Assembly: GCF_040115645.1 (NCBI RefSeq)
Contig: NC_089550.1
Coordinates: forward strand, 992,001-1,056,000
From: Euwallacea fornicatus
Taxonomy: Eukaryota; Arthropoda; Insecta; Coleoptera; Curculionidae
Direction: 5' to 3'
DNA length: 64,000 nt
Shown: positions 48,201 to 59,069 of the stretch, piece by piece
Numbering within the stretch: position 1 is the stretch's first letter
Layout of the letters: the number at the start of each line of letters is the position of its first letter
Notes under the pieces: model-generated
What the model was told of the DNA's origin: nothing
The model's input: only the letters and a program-made list of their open reading frames with translations
Database searches by the model: none
Translations under genes and position numbers: made by a program

Positions 48201-50500
48201 TCTAGATTTTGAACTCCTCCCCCGACTCCTCTCTCACCTTCGGACTCCGACGCGGTGACCAAACGTATTTCACCCTTTGCTTCTCAACATTTTTTTGTTT
48301 ATTTTCTTGAATATTATCACGCGCCCTTCATGCTGATCCTCCACGCAGCTCTGCGCTTCTTTAAGGAAACTGGACCTTTTTAAATTGGAATTCGGATTGC
48401 TTCGAAGGGATATATCCCAAGACTCATATTCACAGGAAATATAGAAAAAGGAAAACACTGACAACGGATTTGAGTTTATATGATGCCCGGGGCCAATCAA
48501 ACGAAAATGTTGGTTTTGTCAATTCGGATGTCTTTGAGTTGGAAATTTGGAGACTGCTTCGCAGACATATGGTAAGTCTCACATTTTCAGGACACGTGGG
48601 GAAATGAAGGTTGATTATTAATGGAAAAATTGTACCACCGAGGCGTTGGCGATGGATCGGAATCCCGAAGGTTTGGAAAATGACGGCCATGGATTTGGAC
48701 AAGTGTGAGGCGCAGCTCTGCAGATTGCCTTAATGGGGTCCTGTGAGATTCGCATTTTTAAAGAACGTAGGAAAAACCGCTCTCTTGCATAGAAAATCAT
48801 CTCAGGAAGGTGCCGGCAATGGATGCGAAGTCGCATGACCCCACACGAAGCCTCCGCGTTCGGCAAATTGGACGTCTTTACGATGGAAAATTGCAGATCG
48901 CTTTGAGGGGAAGTTGAAGGTCTCGCCGTTTGAAGAAACGTCGAGGAGAGTGCGCTCTTCCATAAAAAAAAAAAATAACGCCATGGAGGCAACGGCGATA
49001 GATTAGAAGGTAAGTGATCCCGTTCGCAAACTCCCGTATCTGCCAATTTGGGGATACTTGAGTTCGAGATTTCCAGATGAGCTTGCGGGGTTGGTAGATA
49101 ACCGAAGGGCACGCACGAAGAAGTGGGAGGAAGTGGACTCTTTTAGGGCTTCGAGTGGCGATGAACACGTAAAGGAAAGATGCGACTGCGTCCTAGAGAG
49201 TTCTACAAAAAAATAATGTCGAAGTACATTAGGGTTCTTTACGAGCGCACTGAAAACCCACGTACACAATGTACCCTCAAAGCCCCCCCCCCCTGTCCTT
49301 GTAACTCTTCCCCTTGCAAAGGTTTCAACTTGACGCATTCGAATTCGTTCCCAGTTTCCAGGAGAGAAGTGTTTGTATTTTTCTCGTTTGTAATCACCCC
49401 CATTCTCGGTCGTAAACCACCCAAAGGAAGCGTTTCCAGATTTCCTTTTTTAGTTCCTATTCAAGTTAAATTTAATGTGACAAATTAAATTGCCACGCTC
49501 CCAGCAGTCGTTAAAGATCCACCGGGGGACCCTTTTTTTTTTTTTTTTTCAAAGTCGGTACGTTTTTAAACCGGAAAGAAAATAGGACAATAGCAAAAGG
49601 GACTGGAAAGAGCTGTGCCTGAAGCGAGCTCTAGAAATAATTAAAATATATCTGGAAACAGATAGAGAAACTGCCATTAGAGCAAGAGTCAGTTACAATA
49701 ATTGCATGTTCGCAAGTAATCGGATTATATACTTAAAGGAGCTTAGAGTAACTCGCACTATCGACCTACATAACGTATTGCCAATGGCCGGAGCTTAGGT
49801 GCTCACGTTAGCAGCGGAGTGGATGTTAGAAATTCCGAGCTCCCGGTCTCATCCTTAATGAGCATTGAAAATTCGCGAATTTCTGTATTCGCTAATCCGG
49901 AACCGATTCACAAATTAACTAAACCGGGAAATTTGGTAACGACCCTCCAAAGCGGCGATAAACCAACTTTAAAATGCCGGAGACTTAAATTGGATTAAAT
50001 CCCCACACAACTCCTGCCGGAAAGGAAATTCTGAAGTTTTCCCGTGGAACTCCACCATATTTTGCTGTCCTTTGTAACTACTCGCGGTGCAAAGAATAAA
50101 CTACTCTAAGAAGCACACATTGAAGCCATTAGGGCGCAAACTTGTTATTAAGGAGGTAGCGCAGTAACTGAGGGGGGTGCGGAGATGAAGCTATTTCGCA
50201 TGCAACAAAAGTGGTTTTTGAAGCAAATCTATCCTCTCCTTAGTAGTTGAAAAGAAATACGGAAAAAAGCGATATACGTATTAAAAAGTACTTACTTAGC
50301 ATGCAAACACGACGTAGATAGTGCGAAGGAGAAGAGGAAGAAGATATGAAAAAAGAATTAAGGTGAGCAGATTGAGCAATATTGTTAGCCATAATCTAAT
50401 TGCCTTACCACCGGACATCTGAGGCTCTCCTAATTGGACGTAAAAGAGGACGTCTTTTTCGTAGCTGTCTTCTTCGATTATCGTGAGTTCGATAACTTTT
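33344..50500 (-). CDS. Calx: Na+/Ca2+ exchanger Calx/NCX (5' partial, last 6 coding exons)
   Basis: Minus-strand exons 50500-50409, 47474-47329, 41400-41202, 39615-39457, 35220-35049 and 33548-33344 join in phase into 323 residues plus stop. In order they give the end of the second Calx-beta calcium-sensor domain, the cytoplasmic-loop tail, the loop-to-membrane segment ending FWKIMFAFVPPTD, the alpha-2 repeat and the C-terminal helices ending SLEAYG-like (here TLEAYGIISGF). The alpha-2 ion-binding motifs GTSIPDTFASK and GNVTGSNAVNVFLGIGVAW are intact. NCX proteins export one Ca2+ for three Na+ across the plasma membrane; in flies the protein matters in photoreceptors and muscle (family knowledge). 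The N-terminal membrane half, alpha-1 repeat and first Calx-beta domain are not in the window, so the gene continues to the right. Confidence 0.96.
33549..35048 (-). other. Calx intron, 1.5 kb
   Basis: No exon was recognised. Around 34726-34820 the motif TAACGTTA recurs in direct and inverted copies, forming a small imperfect inverted repeat. Otherwise nothing notable. Confidence 0.75.
35049..35220 (-). CDS. Calx: Calx exon: second half of the alpha-2 repeat
   Basis: The acceptor is ctttttccag and the donor GGAAA|gtaagc (minus). The translation is D-TFASKVAAINDKHADASVG, then NVTGSNAVNVFLGIGVAWSI and YHGINGNYFNVDPG. The conserved Asp of GTSIPD is made by joining G from the previous exon to AT here. 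Confidence 0.97.
36193..36289. repeat. C-run plus (TC)n/(TCTG)n microsatellite
   Basis: A C-run is followed by about 85 bp of TCTC interspersed with TCTG, TCTA and TCGC units. It is a pure pyrimidine tract apart from a few G/A interruptions. Confidence 0.93.
38540..39390. repeat. Degenerate tandem array with CCGCCTCTTTC-like blocks
   Basis: The block AATTAAGCCCCGCCTCTTTC and relatives occur at about 38704, 38850, 39077 and 39295, with a weaker one at about 38541. The following bases (AATGTAACTCCGCCCTC, GATGCAACTCCACCACC, CACTGTAATTCCGCCCT) are also alike. Spacing is 150-230 bp. The array lies just upstream, in transcript sense downstream, of the alpha-2 exon. Confidence 0.55.
39457..39615 (-). 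CDS. Calx: Calx exon: first half of the alpha-2 repeat
   Basis: The acceptor is ctttccag and the donor CCCCG|gtaagt (minus). The translation is D-IFKGYLCFVVSIFCIGVVT, then AVIGDVASHFGSTLGIRDTV and TAILFVALGTSIP. It contains the conserved GDxASHFG and ALGTSxP motifs of NCX. The phase fits both neighbours. Confidence 0.97.
39616..41201 (-). other. Calx intron, 1.6 kb
   Basis: Nothing recognised beyond ordinary AT-rich intron. Confidence 0.75.
41202..41400 (-). CDS. Calx: Calx exon: loop-to-membrane segment
   Basis: The acceptor is cgttttgcag and the donor AACTG|gtaagc (minus). The translation is NTVDKLVQRANASLLIGTSS, then WKEQFVEALTVSSSDEDDQK and LDYFMHFLTIFWKIMFAFVPPT. This matches the conserved NCX segment before the C-terminal membrane cluster, including the acidic patch after ITVS. 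Confidence 0.96.
41472..42117 (+). mobile_element. Non-autonomous Tc1-like element with transposase remnant
   Basis: Terminal inverted repeats at 41474-41494 and 42095-42115 match at 20 of 21 bases (CAGCGSTTGTAAAAAGTATTG type). They are flanked by TA on both sides, as expected for Tc1/mariner target duplications. Close to the left end the plus strand reads WPPRSPDLTPIDFF, the conserved C-terminal catalytic motif of IS630/Tc1/mariner transposases. It runs into 27 consecutive T and then LRGRVKMFR-like text. The rest of the transposase is gone, so the element cannot move by itself. Confidence 0.75.
41566..41592. repeat. Poly(T), 27 bp
   Basis: An uninterrupted T run inside the transposase remnant, exactly where Phe codons of the DFF motif are expected. 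This is best explained as slippage expansion. Confidence 0.95.
44890..44902. mobile_element. Solo end of a TACAGGGTGTCC-type element
   Basis: CGGACACCCTGTA matches the terminus of the palindromic elements elsewhere in the window. No matching opposite end was found close by. Confidence 0.45.
45624..46193. mobile_element. Palindromic MITE, 570 bp
   Basis: The element starts TACAGGGTGTCCCAGTTGG and ends with its reverse complement at 46181-46193. The left arm (about 45624-45715) and right arm (about 46102-46193) pair over roughly 90 bp with scattered mismatches, sharing for example ACATTGAAAAATAAG. The TA at each end fits a TA target site. Internal sequence encodes nothing I recognise. Confidence 0.8.
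47329..47474 (-). CDS. Calx: Calx exon: end of the large cytoplasmic loop
   Basis: The acceptor is attacattctag and the donor TTTAAG|gtgagc (minus). The translation is D-EIATLASEAEKKRPEERTER, then EQIAIMGKPRLGEIARAQIR and IKESKEFK. GKPRLGE is the conserved block of all NCX proteins. It is highly charged and cytoplasmic. Confidence 0.96.
47475..50408 (-). other. Calx intron, 2.9 kb
   Basis: It contains a degenerate tandem array at about 48540-49190 (separate entry) and a poly(T) run near 49532-49549. This part of NCX genes often carries alternative exons, but I recognised none here. Confidence 0.65.
48540..49190. repeat. Degenerate tandem array, period about 170-185 bp
   Basis: The block GGCGTTGGCGATGGATCGGA recurs in altered form near 48648 (GCGATGGATCGG), 48816 (GCAATGGATGCG), 48998 (GCGATAGATTAG) and 49156 (GCGATGAACACG). 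Each time it follows a purine-rich AAAGAACGTAGG or GAAACGTCGAGG-like block. Divergence is high; the alignment was made by eye. Confidence 0.5.
50409..50500 (-). CDS. Calx: Calx exon: end of the second Calx-beta domain
   Basis: The acceptor (minus) is A-rich then ttcag; the donor is CCGGTG|gtaagg. The translation is KVIELTIIEEDSYEKDVLFY then VQLGEPQMSG. It matches the fly text ending the second calcium-sensing domain. It begins in mid-codon, so another exon precedes it beyond the window. Confidence 0.92.
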
Positions 50501-50503
50501 CTG

Positions 50504-50507
50504 AAAA

Positions 50508-50538
<31 letters not shown>

Positions 50539-50550
50539 TAAATAAAATAA
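50504..50550. repeat. (AAAT)n microsatellite next to the Calx acceptor
   Basis: A-run followed by about nine AAAT units. On the transcribed strand this supplies the T-rich polypyrimidine tract of the acceptor at 50501. Confidence 0.93.
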
Positions 50551-53500
50551 CGGAAAAAGTTACAAGAAACCCTCACAACAACACTGGTATGGAATTCATA
50601 TTTAATCTGATAGTCTACATCGGTGATTTATGGCATGTAGAAACCGATGTTTTCGCTTTGCATGAATTGCTTTGATTTATGAACTTTCCCAATTGCACAG
50701 AGTCGTAAATTTAGGGAAAGTTTATATTACGTTGGTAAGCAAAAGTTTTTTGTTTGCATGCAAGTTTATTGGTGGAAATTTTCAGATTAGCTCAATAGAG
50801 CGGCGAACACGCTTGCATCCTTATCCCGGCTCAAGGGGACGGGACTATAGCACTCACGAAACTAGCATGTGTTGCGAATTTAAATATCGTCCGATTAAGT
50901 CCGGGACATCGGCAGCCGGATGGGCTCGTGGAAAAATCGCTTGAGAAAAGCCAACGGCAAGGTTTCGGGGGTGGTTCAGGTTCGGTCTTGAGCTCCGCCA
51001 TTCGCCAAGTTTTGCGATACCGAGGGAACGTCTAGGCGTAAAATTATGAAATCGAATACTGCCAAGGAACTCCGAAGAAAGGCTTCGAATTTCAGCAGGG
51101 CCGGTGCCGTAGAAAACGGATTGTTAGGTAAATCATTATAAATTTAATTAATGGCGAAAGTTCGGGCCAATCGAAAACATTTGACTTCCGTCCATTAATA
51201 TTTATAATGGCCGAGGAGTTAAGAGCCGAAAAGAGAAGAAAACGGGAATTTTTAAGACCGAGAACCGATCTTGGCACCGCCCAGGGTAAACGGAAATGTT
51301 GCAGAGGAAGTGGGGAGTTTTAGCATTTTCAACGGTCACTCCTGGGATGTTTGTGAGCACCCACGAAAAGCTTCGGTAATTCGGCTCAGCTTCTGAGCGC
51401 CTTCGAGCGGCAAAACTGCTGAAAGCACCCGAGGAAAATTGAACTCGACGATGTCGGGAGGAAGCGGGGAACGTCAGCGTTTTGTGAGCCATCCTGAGGT
51501 CTCAATTACCGCCAAGAACATCGGGAAGTTCAACTTCACGACGGTCTCCATTTAGGCCTTTGTGGGCGTTCGAAAATGTAAGGAACAGTCACCATTGAAT
51601 TTAATTGAACACAGAGACGACTGCAGGATTTCGGCCCGTTAGAAGCCCAGTGGCGTAATTCCCTTCTACGAGCGGGATTTACTTCTTAACGTCTCGCGAC
51701 AAAACTTTGTTTCGCCGTTCTTCTTCAAACCCGAAGTCGATGCACTGCCGCGTTTTCATAATTAATTCCTCAAATTTCAAAGAATATTAATTAAACCGGG
51801 GGCATTCGAACTGCAGAAAACAGGCCGCGTAACACTTTTCCGCAAGCAGAAATTAGCTTTGGAAAAGTTTTAATCCGTCCCCGCGATACGCCAATGGGCT
51901 TTTATAATGAATTTTTTAAATTCGAAGGGACGTGAAGGAAACCCGGGGAGTTGGAGGGACGGCGTGGCTCTTTCCCAAACGGGCAGATTCGTTTTTAAAG
52001 TGCTGCAGGTCGAATTCGGATCTACTTTCCTTGTTCAAATCTACTTCTGGCGCTTCGGATGCTGCCTTTTTAATGACTTTTATTAATTTGAAGGGATGTA
52101 AAAGCGACTTGGGGCTTCCGGGGTCGGGAAAACCGCAAGAGGCGGAACTGCCTCGGAGAGGAAGAATTTTTTTTTTTTTTTTTCAAAAATAATATTATTC
52201 CACCTTCAGTTTTCGAATTAGTGCCCGATTCACCATTGAAATATCGTGATGCATCTCTTAATTTACTCGGAAACGCGAGAGAAATTGGGCCATTCGAACC
52301 GTCCAAAGGTCACTGGCACGACCGTTCCCTGGGAGCGAAGATAAATCCAAAAAATGTCCCGCGTCACCGAGAGACGATAATGATTTTCTATTTGAAAGGA
52401 TGTAGGGGACAGGAGAGATTTTTCATTAAAAAAACTTTTTATTTAAAAGAGATTTAAGGAATAAATGGGAATCCCCTTTAAAGAGACAGTTCGCCTGTCA
52501 ACATTGTTCGTCTGCAAACTAAGCTTAATGGACACCGAACTGGAAAACAGCAATTTTAGATTGGCGCAAGAGTGTTCGAACTGCAAGGAAATTGATCGTC
52601 CCGATCCAAAAAAAAAACAAAAAAACAAAAAAACGAAAAAACTCTCTAGGGAAACACGGAAGATACGTGAAGTCGAAGTAGCTACCGCGCCGAATAGCGA
52701 AGCTAAGTGCTTGGAGCACGTTCAGCGTTGAGTGCTAACCGGAACTAACCCGCCAGCGATGCATCATCGTGCTTGACCACAGAACGGGAAACGTTGAATT
52801 CCTATCGGCGTTGATTTTCAAACAATAGTTGGCACATTCACTCCCGCATTATCCTGATTTATCACGCTTTCGTTTTAACTTCGGCACTCGGCTTAACTGT
52901 CAGAGGAAAATATTCAAAACGTTTTTAATTAGCGATCGAACTCCCGTGGAAGATCAGAAAACCAAATGAGTCGTAATGGTTCTGAGGCGCGAGTTGCGAT
53001 TTGTAACTTGAAACCCCTCGAGACGAGCGTTCGATTCGAGAACATCGAGAGTATCGTTGGTTTGGAGGGCGAAAGGAGGGTTTTGCTGGGAGAGGTTCGC
53101 GTTAACTTCACAGATCGATTTTTCTTCGTGAAAAAAACTTACCACGAACAGGTAAGGAAAACAACAAAAATGGTGGTTGAAAGGCGGCAAGAACCGATAA
53201 GCGGTCACGGAAGAAACTCGGTAGAGTTTATTCCGTCAAAATTTAGTAACCGCTACGTAAGGGTAACTCGGCTCGACGAATTCCCTATGATTTTCGCGTT
53301 GCGCGCCCTCTCTATACGTCCGAACCATTATTTACACTGAATTTTACACTGGACAGTTTTATAACGCGTTAAATTTTTCCTCCTGATAATGATGAAATTA
53401 TGACCCATTTCCCTCAAATTAAACTTTTTGTTCCGGCATAAACCACATTTCCAGCACTCCATTACTTAACTGTTGACACGTCATCATGGTCTTCAGGTCC

Positions 53501-54529
53501 CCTAATGCTTCGTGACATTAAAGCTCATTAAACGCGATGGGAGTTAATATTATGCCGCTCTAAGGGATTTGCTATTATTTCGTGGCAATGGGGTATAAAT
53601 TGCTATTTGTGTACACAAACCGTTTAAGTCATTTCACCTCTTCTCTGCTTCTTATTTACATAGCTATTAGGCGAGTTAGTAGTTCCCCTCCACCTTAAAA
53701 TGGTTAAGCTAGCTCTAATCCCTGCATCGGAATAGTAACTCTAACCGCAGATAAACGAGCTGTGCGACTTACCAGGCCAGGAAGCGGCTAAGGGCAAATT
53801 TACTAGCTAAGGTAAATTTGGTAAATGCTATCTTTACGATGATTAATCCCGGGAGCAGATTAGGAAATAATGAGGAGGAACGAGAATGGAATTTGTGTTT
53901 AGCCTGATTAATGCCCTTTCGAAATTGAGGTATTTTTGGATAAAGGAATTTTTAATATTGGTCCCGTCGCTGAAATGTTTAATTCGACATTGCGAGCTTT
54001 TAACGAAAATTCTCGCAATCCGATACCGGACAGTTTTATCTATTAAATGGGTCACTTACGAGCTCGCAGCAATACAAATTACAATTTATCCGGTAAACGA
54101 AACAAAATGTCAGGTTCGACTGGTAAATCGTCACGAAATAATGATAACGAAATCGCCTAATTCGAGATGCGATTATGATCTATGCATATTTCAGTGAAAA
54201 TTACGAGATCCATATCTTCGGATTGCGTGACTTCAGGCTTGGAACAATTCGCATGTTCGAAATATAATCGCAATTCTGTCCCGCCACAAACCAATTTAAT
54301 TGGGACGAAAAGAGTTGTGCGTGGCTATGTTAATTTTTGGGCCCAATATGTGTCACATGTAGGCAAATAATTCATATTGTATGCGTAGAATTTGTGATTC
54401 AGCGCCCTGAACTGTTTTTATAAATATTGATCAACGCGAACTAGTCACGGAGGGTGAAAGTTCTCAAATGGCGATCGCTATTGGTTCCCGCCCTTGAACA
54501 GTGTGTAATTGTAATGGCACATCTTCGGC

Positions 54530-55360
54530 ACTGCCGGTTGTTCAAGCGGGTCCCAGTTCCAGCGGCCAAGAGGGCGGATTTAAGCTCAAGCGAAATTACA
54601 TCACGCAGCGAATTGCCTCGTTACGCGGACCGATGCAGGCCAGGAGTTTCTTAATAATTAAATCTTTTAATTTTAATTTCGACTAACTTTGCGCCTTCAA
54701 GACGGTCGTTACTCAAGCGGCATCATTGTTATCCAAATTGTTTTTTGCTTGTAGAGATTAAAAGATATTAAATACGTTCGTGTGCAGATGTGCTGCGAAA
54801 ATTACTTCATTCTACGTCCTGACGCAGGACAGGAGTTTTCTAATAATTGTTTCCCTTCGGTTCACTTTTAAACGACTTTACCTCGTCAAGACAGTTGTTC
54901 GAGTGGTGCTATTGTTGTTCAAATAGTTCCCGTTTCTAGAAACAAAAGCTTTTAAATACGCACATGCGCCGTAAAAATTGCTCCGTTATACGCACCGATG
55001 CAGGCGAGGAGTTTTCTAACAAGTGTTTCCCTTCGGTTTACTTTTAACCGACTTTACCTCGTCAAGACAGTTGTTGTTCGAATGGTACTATTGTCGTTCG
55101 AATAGTTCCCGTTTCTAGAAACAAAAGCTTTTAAATACGCACATGCGCGGTAAAAATTTCTCCGTTATACGCACCGATGCAGGCGAGGAGTTTTCTAACA
55201 ATTTGTTTCTCTTCAATTTTACTTATGATAAATTCCACGTCTTGCACACTTTATTGCCGTTCAAGTGGCTGCTGCTTCTAGATACTAAGTAGTTTTAAAT
55301 GTCCGTAATTAAACACTGTAAAGAATTGCGTCATTATACAGCCACAAGCAGACAACGTGA
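54530..55360. repeat. Tandem array, period about 176-189 bp, four copies plus partial
   Basis: GATGCAGGCGAGGAGTTTTC or variants recur at 54632, 54821, 54997 and 55176, with a weak fifth near 55343. The two middle units are the most alike, sharing long stretches such as TTTACCTCGTCAAGACAGTT and TTCCCGTTTCTAGAAAC. This is a satellite-like array, better preserved than the others in the window. Confidence 0.85.
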
Positions 55361-58193
55361 GTTAAGCATCAGACGGAGTAATTCTCTCCATTAGCACTCA
55401 TTCACTGTCTTTGCCAGATTCTCACTGTGGACTCAAAAAGACGGATTACACATATGATTAATTACTCTCTGGCATATGTGGCAAACTCACATCGTTACTC
55501 ACGTTCGAACTTAATCCAATAATCGACTCTTTTGTTCGCAAATCTCCATATTCCCGAGGTGCGAATTTTTTGGGCCTGTTTTGAACCGGAAGCCGGATGA
55601 GCTTTTGGAAGAAGAAGGAGTTTAAAACACCACCGACGTAATCGGTTTCGTGAAACTTGGCCGAGACGAAAATGACATTTGCATGTTTTTATGGGAAACA
55701 GAGCGTAAACGCGATAGATAAGGCGATTATATTATGAAAATGGAAAAAAGAACCCATTTTGACTTGAAAGAGTGAAAAATGAACTAGTTGTTCGGAATCC
55801 AACACTATCTGTGGGTCCACAAAGCCCAGCTTACGTCGAAGCGCGGAGTTAAGTCGGCATGCAAATATGCAAATTTAAGCCAAGTTTAAACTTAGACCCG
55901 GCGCGCGGATTGACCGACGATAGAGGGGTTAAGGGAAAAATTTAAAGACCCCATCGTTCTGCTGGGTTTTGCATTTTCGCGAAGGGACATGCGGACCTTC
56001 AGGAAAGATACAGGCCGCTGGGTTCAGCCGAGCTCGAAACCTGCAAAGTAAACTACGAAAATTTACGTTCTCAATGGTAATTGCCAAAAATCGCGGGTGC
56101 AGACAGTGATCGAGTTACTTAGCGATGACATAAAAATGAAATAAGCTTCAGTCAACTCTCCGCACAACCATACATTCATTATTCATGAGCTCACCCTACA
56201 AAATTCAGACTTCACCCAGCAACACGCCGAACCCTGTCAACGCACAAATTCATCTGAACCCCACCGAATTCAAATGCAGGGAGCGGAGGCGCACGGGGCT
56301 GCTAAAGACATGCCCGAAATGGGGATTGTCCCCCTCGGTACACGAATTCGAACCCAAAAGTTTAAATTTTATCAGTTTCGCTCATGTATTCCAGTGGAGT
56401 GCCCGCAATAAAGCAAAGCTATTGAACAGTGTAATAAGACTTGTGATGAATTCCAGGGTAACAAGGGCTCGAGGGCACGACGTGACGAGAGCGACGAGAT
56501 TGAATTTGCGCGAGTTTTGATGGTGGAGGTATTCGGATTTGCGATGTTACATGGTGGAAGAAAAAAAATTGAGATTATAATTATCGCAGGGTTCCAGCGG
56601 TTTGACGTACCGTCCGCCGCTGGCGTCCGCCTTAGATCTTCTTTGATTTTTTGGGTTTAATTCTCTTATGGGTAAACTTGAAGTTGCTTTGCATCAAGAC
56701 CCGCTCACGTCTGGGCCCATGAGGGGCTGCAAGATTTTCGTGCGAAAAAACTTGCCGTTTGATAATCGAGTGCAAGCTGGGACGTAGAGGTAGCTAAGTC
56801 ATTTCGGAAATGAGTTTTTTCACCGTCAACGGGGCCATTTTAATTGTGTTTTGAAGTGTCCACTTCAATCGCTAACCCAGACAGGATTTACAGTCGCACT
56901 TTCCGCGGGACGTTGTTCCATGTTCAAATTTCAATTTCCAAATTGCCTCTCCCTTGATTATACCCACAAATTACCACTTCCCTCCCTACGATATGAGCTT
57001 TCCTGAAAATGAATTGCAACCTCCATCAACCTCCACATTATTCTTAGCGGCAGCGCAATTCTTTCTGACGCAATTACTCCACTTCCCTATTTATTTTTGT
57101 TCGAATTAAATTCATAATTTCCAAGGGAGCATCGAGACCTCACGCTATCATTGAAAACGCAACTTCAACCGTTTGGTGAAATACCGCCGCTCATTTCACT
57201 CCCGAAAATTAACTTCAATTTCAATTAAAACTTTTATTCTCGAATTCGCGGTCGTTAGCAAGATTAGAACGGTCCTAATGAGGGCAAATATGAAACTTTC
57301 GCCCCACTATCCTGGAACAGAATTTTTCTGACGAATGGCACTGGAACTGTCGGTTGGCACTTTTCCGGATTTAATTTACTGAAAGTTCTTGGCGAGAAGT
57401 TGGGGCAAGGTCGGATTAATGTCCAACCGTTTGCCTAGGTGAAGATTATGCTAATTTCGTCCGAGGATTTGGCCTGGCACTTTCACGGAATAAGCCACGT
57501 GAAAACTGGGAAGTCGAGAGGAACTCCTCAAAAACGTTTGGTTTATCTCCTCAATTGCTAAAAGCAATACAATCCGAGTGGGGACCAATTTCCCCAAACC
57601 GAAATTTCCAATAGAGGACAAAAGGTGCACACCCATTTCTCAATCCATTTCATTTATTTCAGCAAATCAAATGGTTGAGGCTTTTCCTCAAATTAGAAAA
57701 ATGCTTGGGGCAGGAAAACGTCAGAGGAACACGATCCCAGTTTCGGCATCTCTCATCGTGGAAGAATTACTAACCGAAAACCCTCTATATAGATTTTTTT
57801 TGTTTCAAAAGTCGCTCAAAGCAAACTTATTGTTTTGTCCCGCTCAGAAGTTTCCGTAAATTAAGCCTTTTTCGTCTCGCCACGCTAACTTCACAATAGT
57901 TAGGGTTGGATTAACCCGATTTTCCACCACCGCCTTCAAGAGGCTTGTTTACACTGTACCTCTGTCTGAGCTATTATTTCCGAGATATTTAAAGCGATAA
58001 GGGTGCCGGAGTTCGCATTAAAGCCCTTCGTTATTAGGTCGCGTTTGGGGGGTTCACCCAGCGGCCTCTAAGGGAGAAATTTTGAAATTATATTAATTTG
58101 CTCGCGTGGAGCGTTGAGTCTAGTCGAATTTTTGAGTTTTGGGCGGGGTTCCGGACTGGTGGGAGGAAATTCGAACGCGATTTTCTGGGTTCA

Positions 58194-59069
58194 TGCGGGG
58201 TGTTTCAGAATAGCACGGCATACACTTAAGGGGCGGCTCTATGAGTGATTTTGAGAAAGAAAGCTTGAACGTACCTAGGTGCGCTTTCGCTTTCTGTCTG
58301 AAATACGGGGTGGTCAAATTTGCTATATTTTTTTTTAATAAGTCCGGACCTGCATTATCAAACTTTTTTTAATCAAACTTGGAGGGCGTAAGTTAGGTGG
58401 AGAAACGCACCTTTCAGGAGAAAAGCGAATGTTTAAATGCGAGCAGTGGCGCCCCCACGGCCACGGCCCTGATTGTTTTTGGCGAAAAATCTGTTACGCC
58501 GCTGCTTTTTCGATAAATCAAAACCGTTTCCTCAACGGACGGCGTTTTCGGCAACTTATTTAATTTTTGTTTGTCCAAATGACCGTTACAAATTACCACA
58601 AATCAAGTATCATTATAACTAGTTTGGTCGTTGTTATAGCATACAGTGTTAACTAATCCGTTTGTTGTTTGAAAACGCTCGGTGTTACCAAAAAAATATA
58701 AGAGATCGTTTTTTTTAACAAAAGCAACTAGAATTAAGAAAGCGATTTTGATTTTTCGAAAAAGCAGCGGCGTAACAGACTTTGCACCAAAAATAATCCG
58801 GGCCGTGGCCGTGGGGGCGCCACTGCGTGCACTTAAACGTCCGTTTTTGTCTTAAAAGGTGCGTTTCTCCACCTAACTTACGCCCATCAAGTTTGATAAA
58901 AATATTTAATGCAGGTCCGGACTTATTAAAAAAAAAATTGCAAATTTTGACACCCTGTATTTCAGACAGAAAGCGAAAACGGACTTAGATTCGTATAAGC
59001 TTTTTTTCTCAAAATCGCTCATAGAATCACTCCGTAAATTTATGGCGTGCCATTCCGAAACGCCCTGTA
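58194..59069. mobile_element. Large palindromic element, 876 bp
   Basis: The arms 58194-58530 and 58739-59069 are imperfect inverted copies, about 335 bp each, around a ~208-bp spacer. Landmarks in both arms are TTTTCGCTTTCTGTCTGAAA-like text, AATAAGTCCGGACCTGCATT, AAGTTAGGTGGAGAAACGCA and AGTGGCGCCCCCACGG. The ends resemble the TACAGGGYGTTTC type. The internal sequence encodes no recognised protein. It is probably a foldback-type non-autonomous element. Confidence 0.85.
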
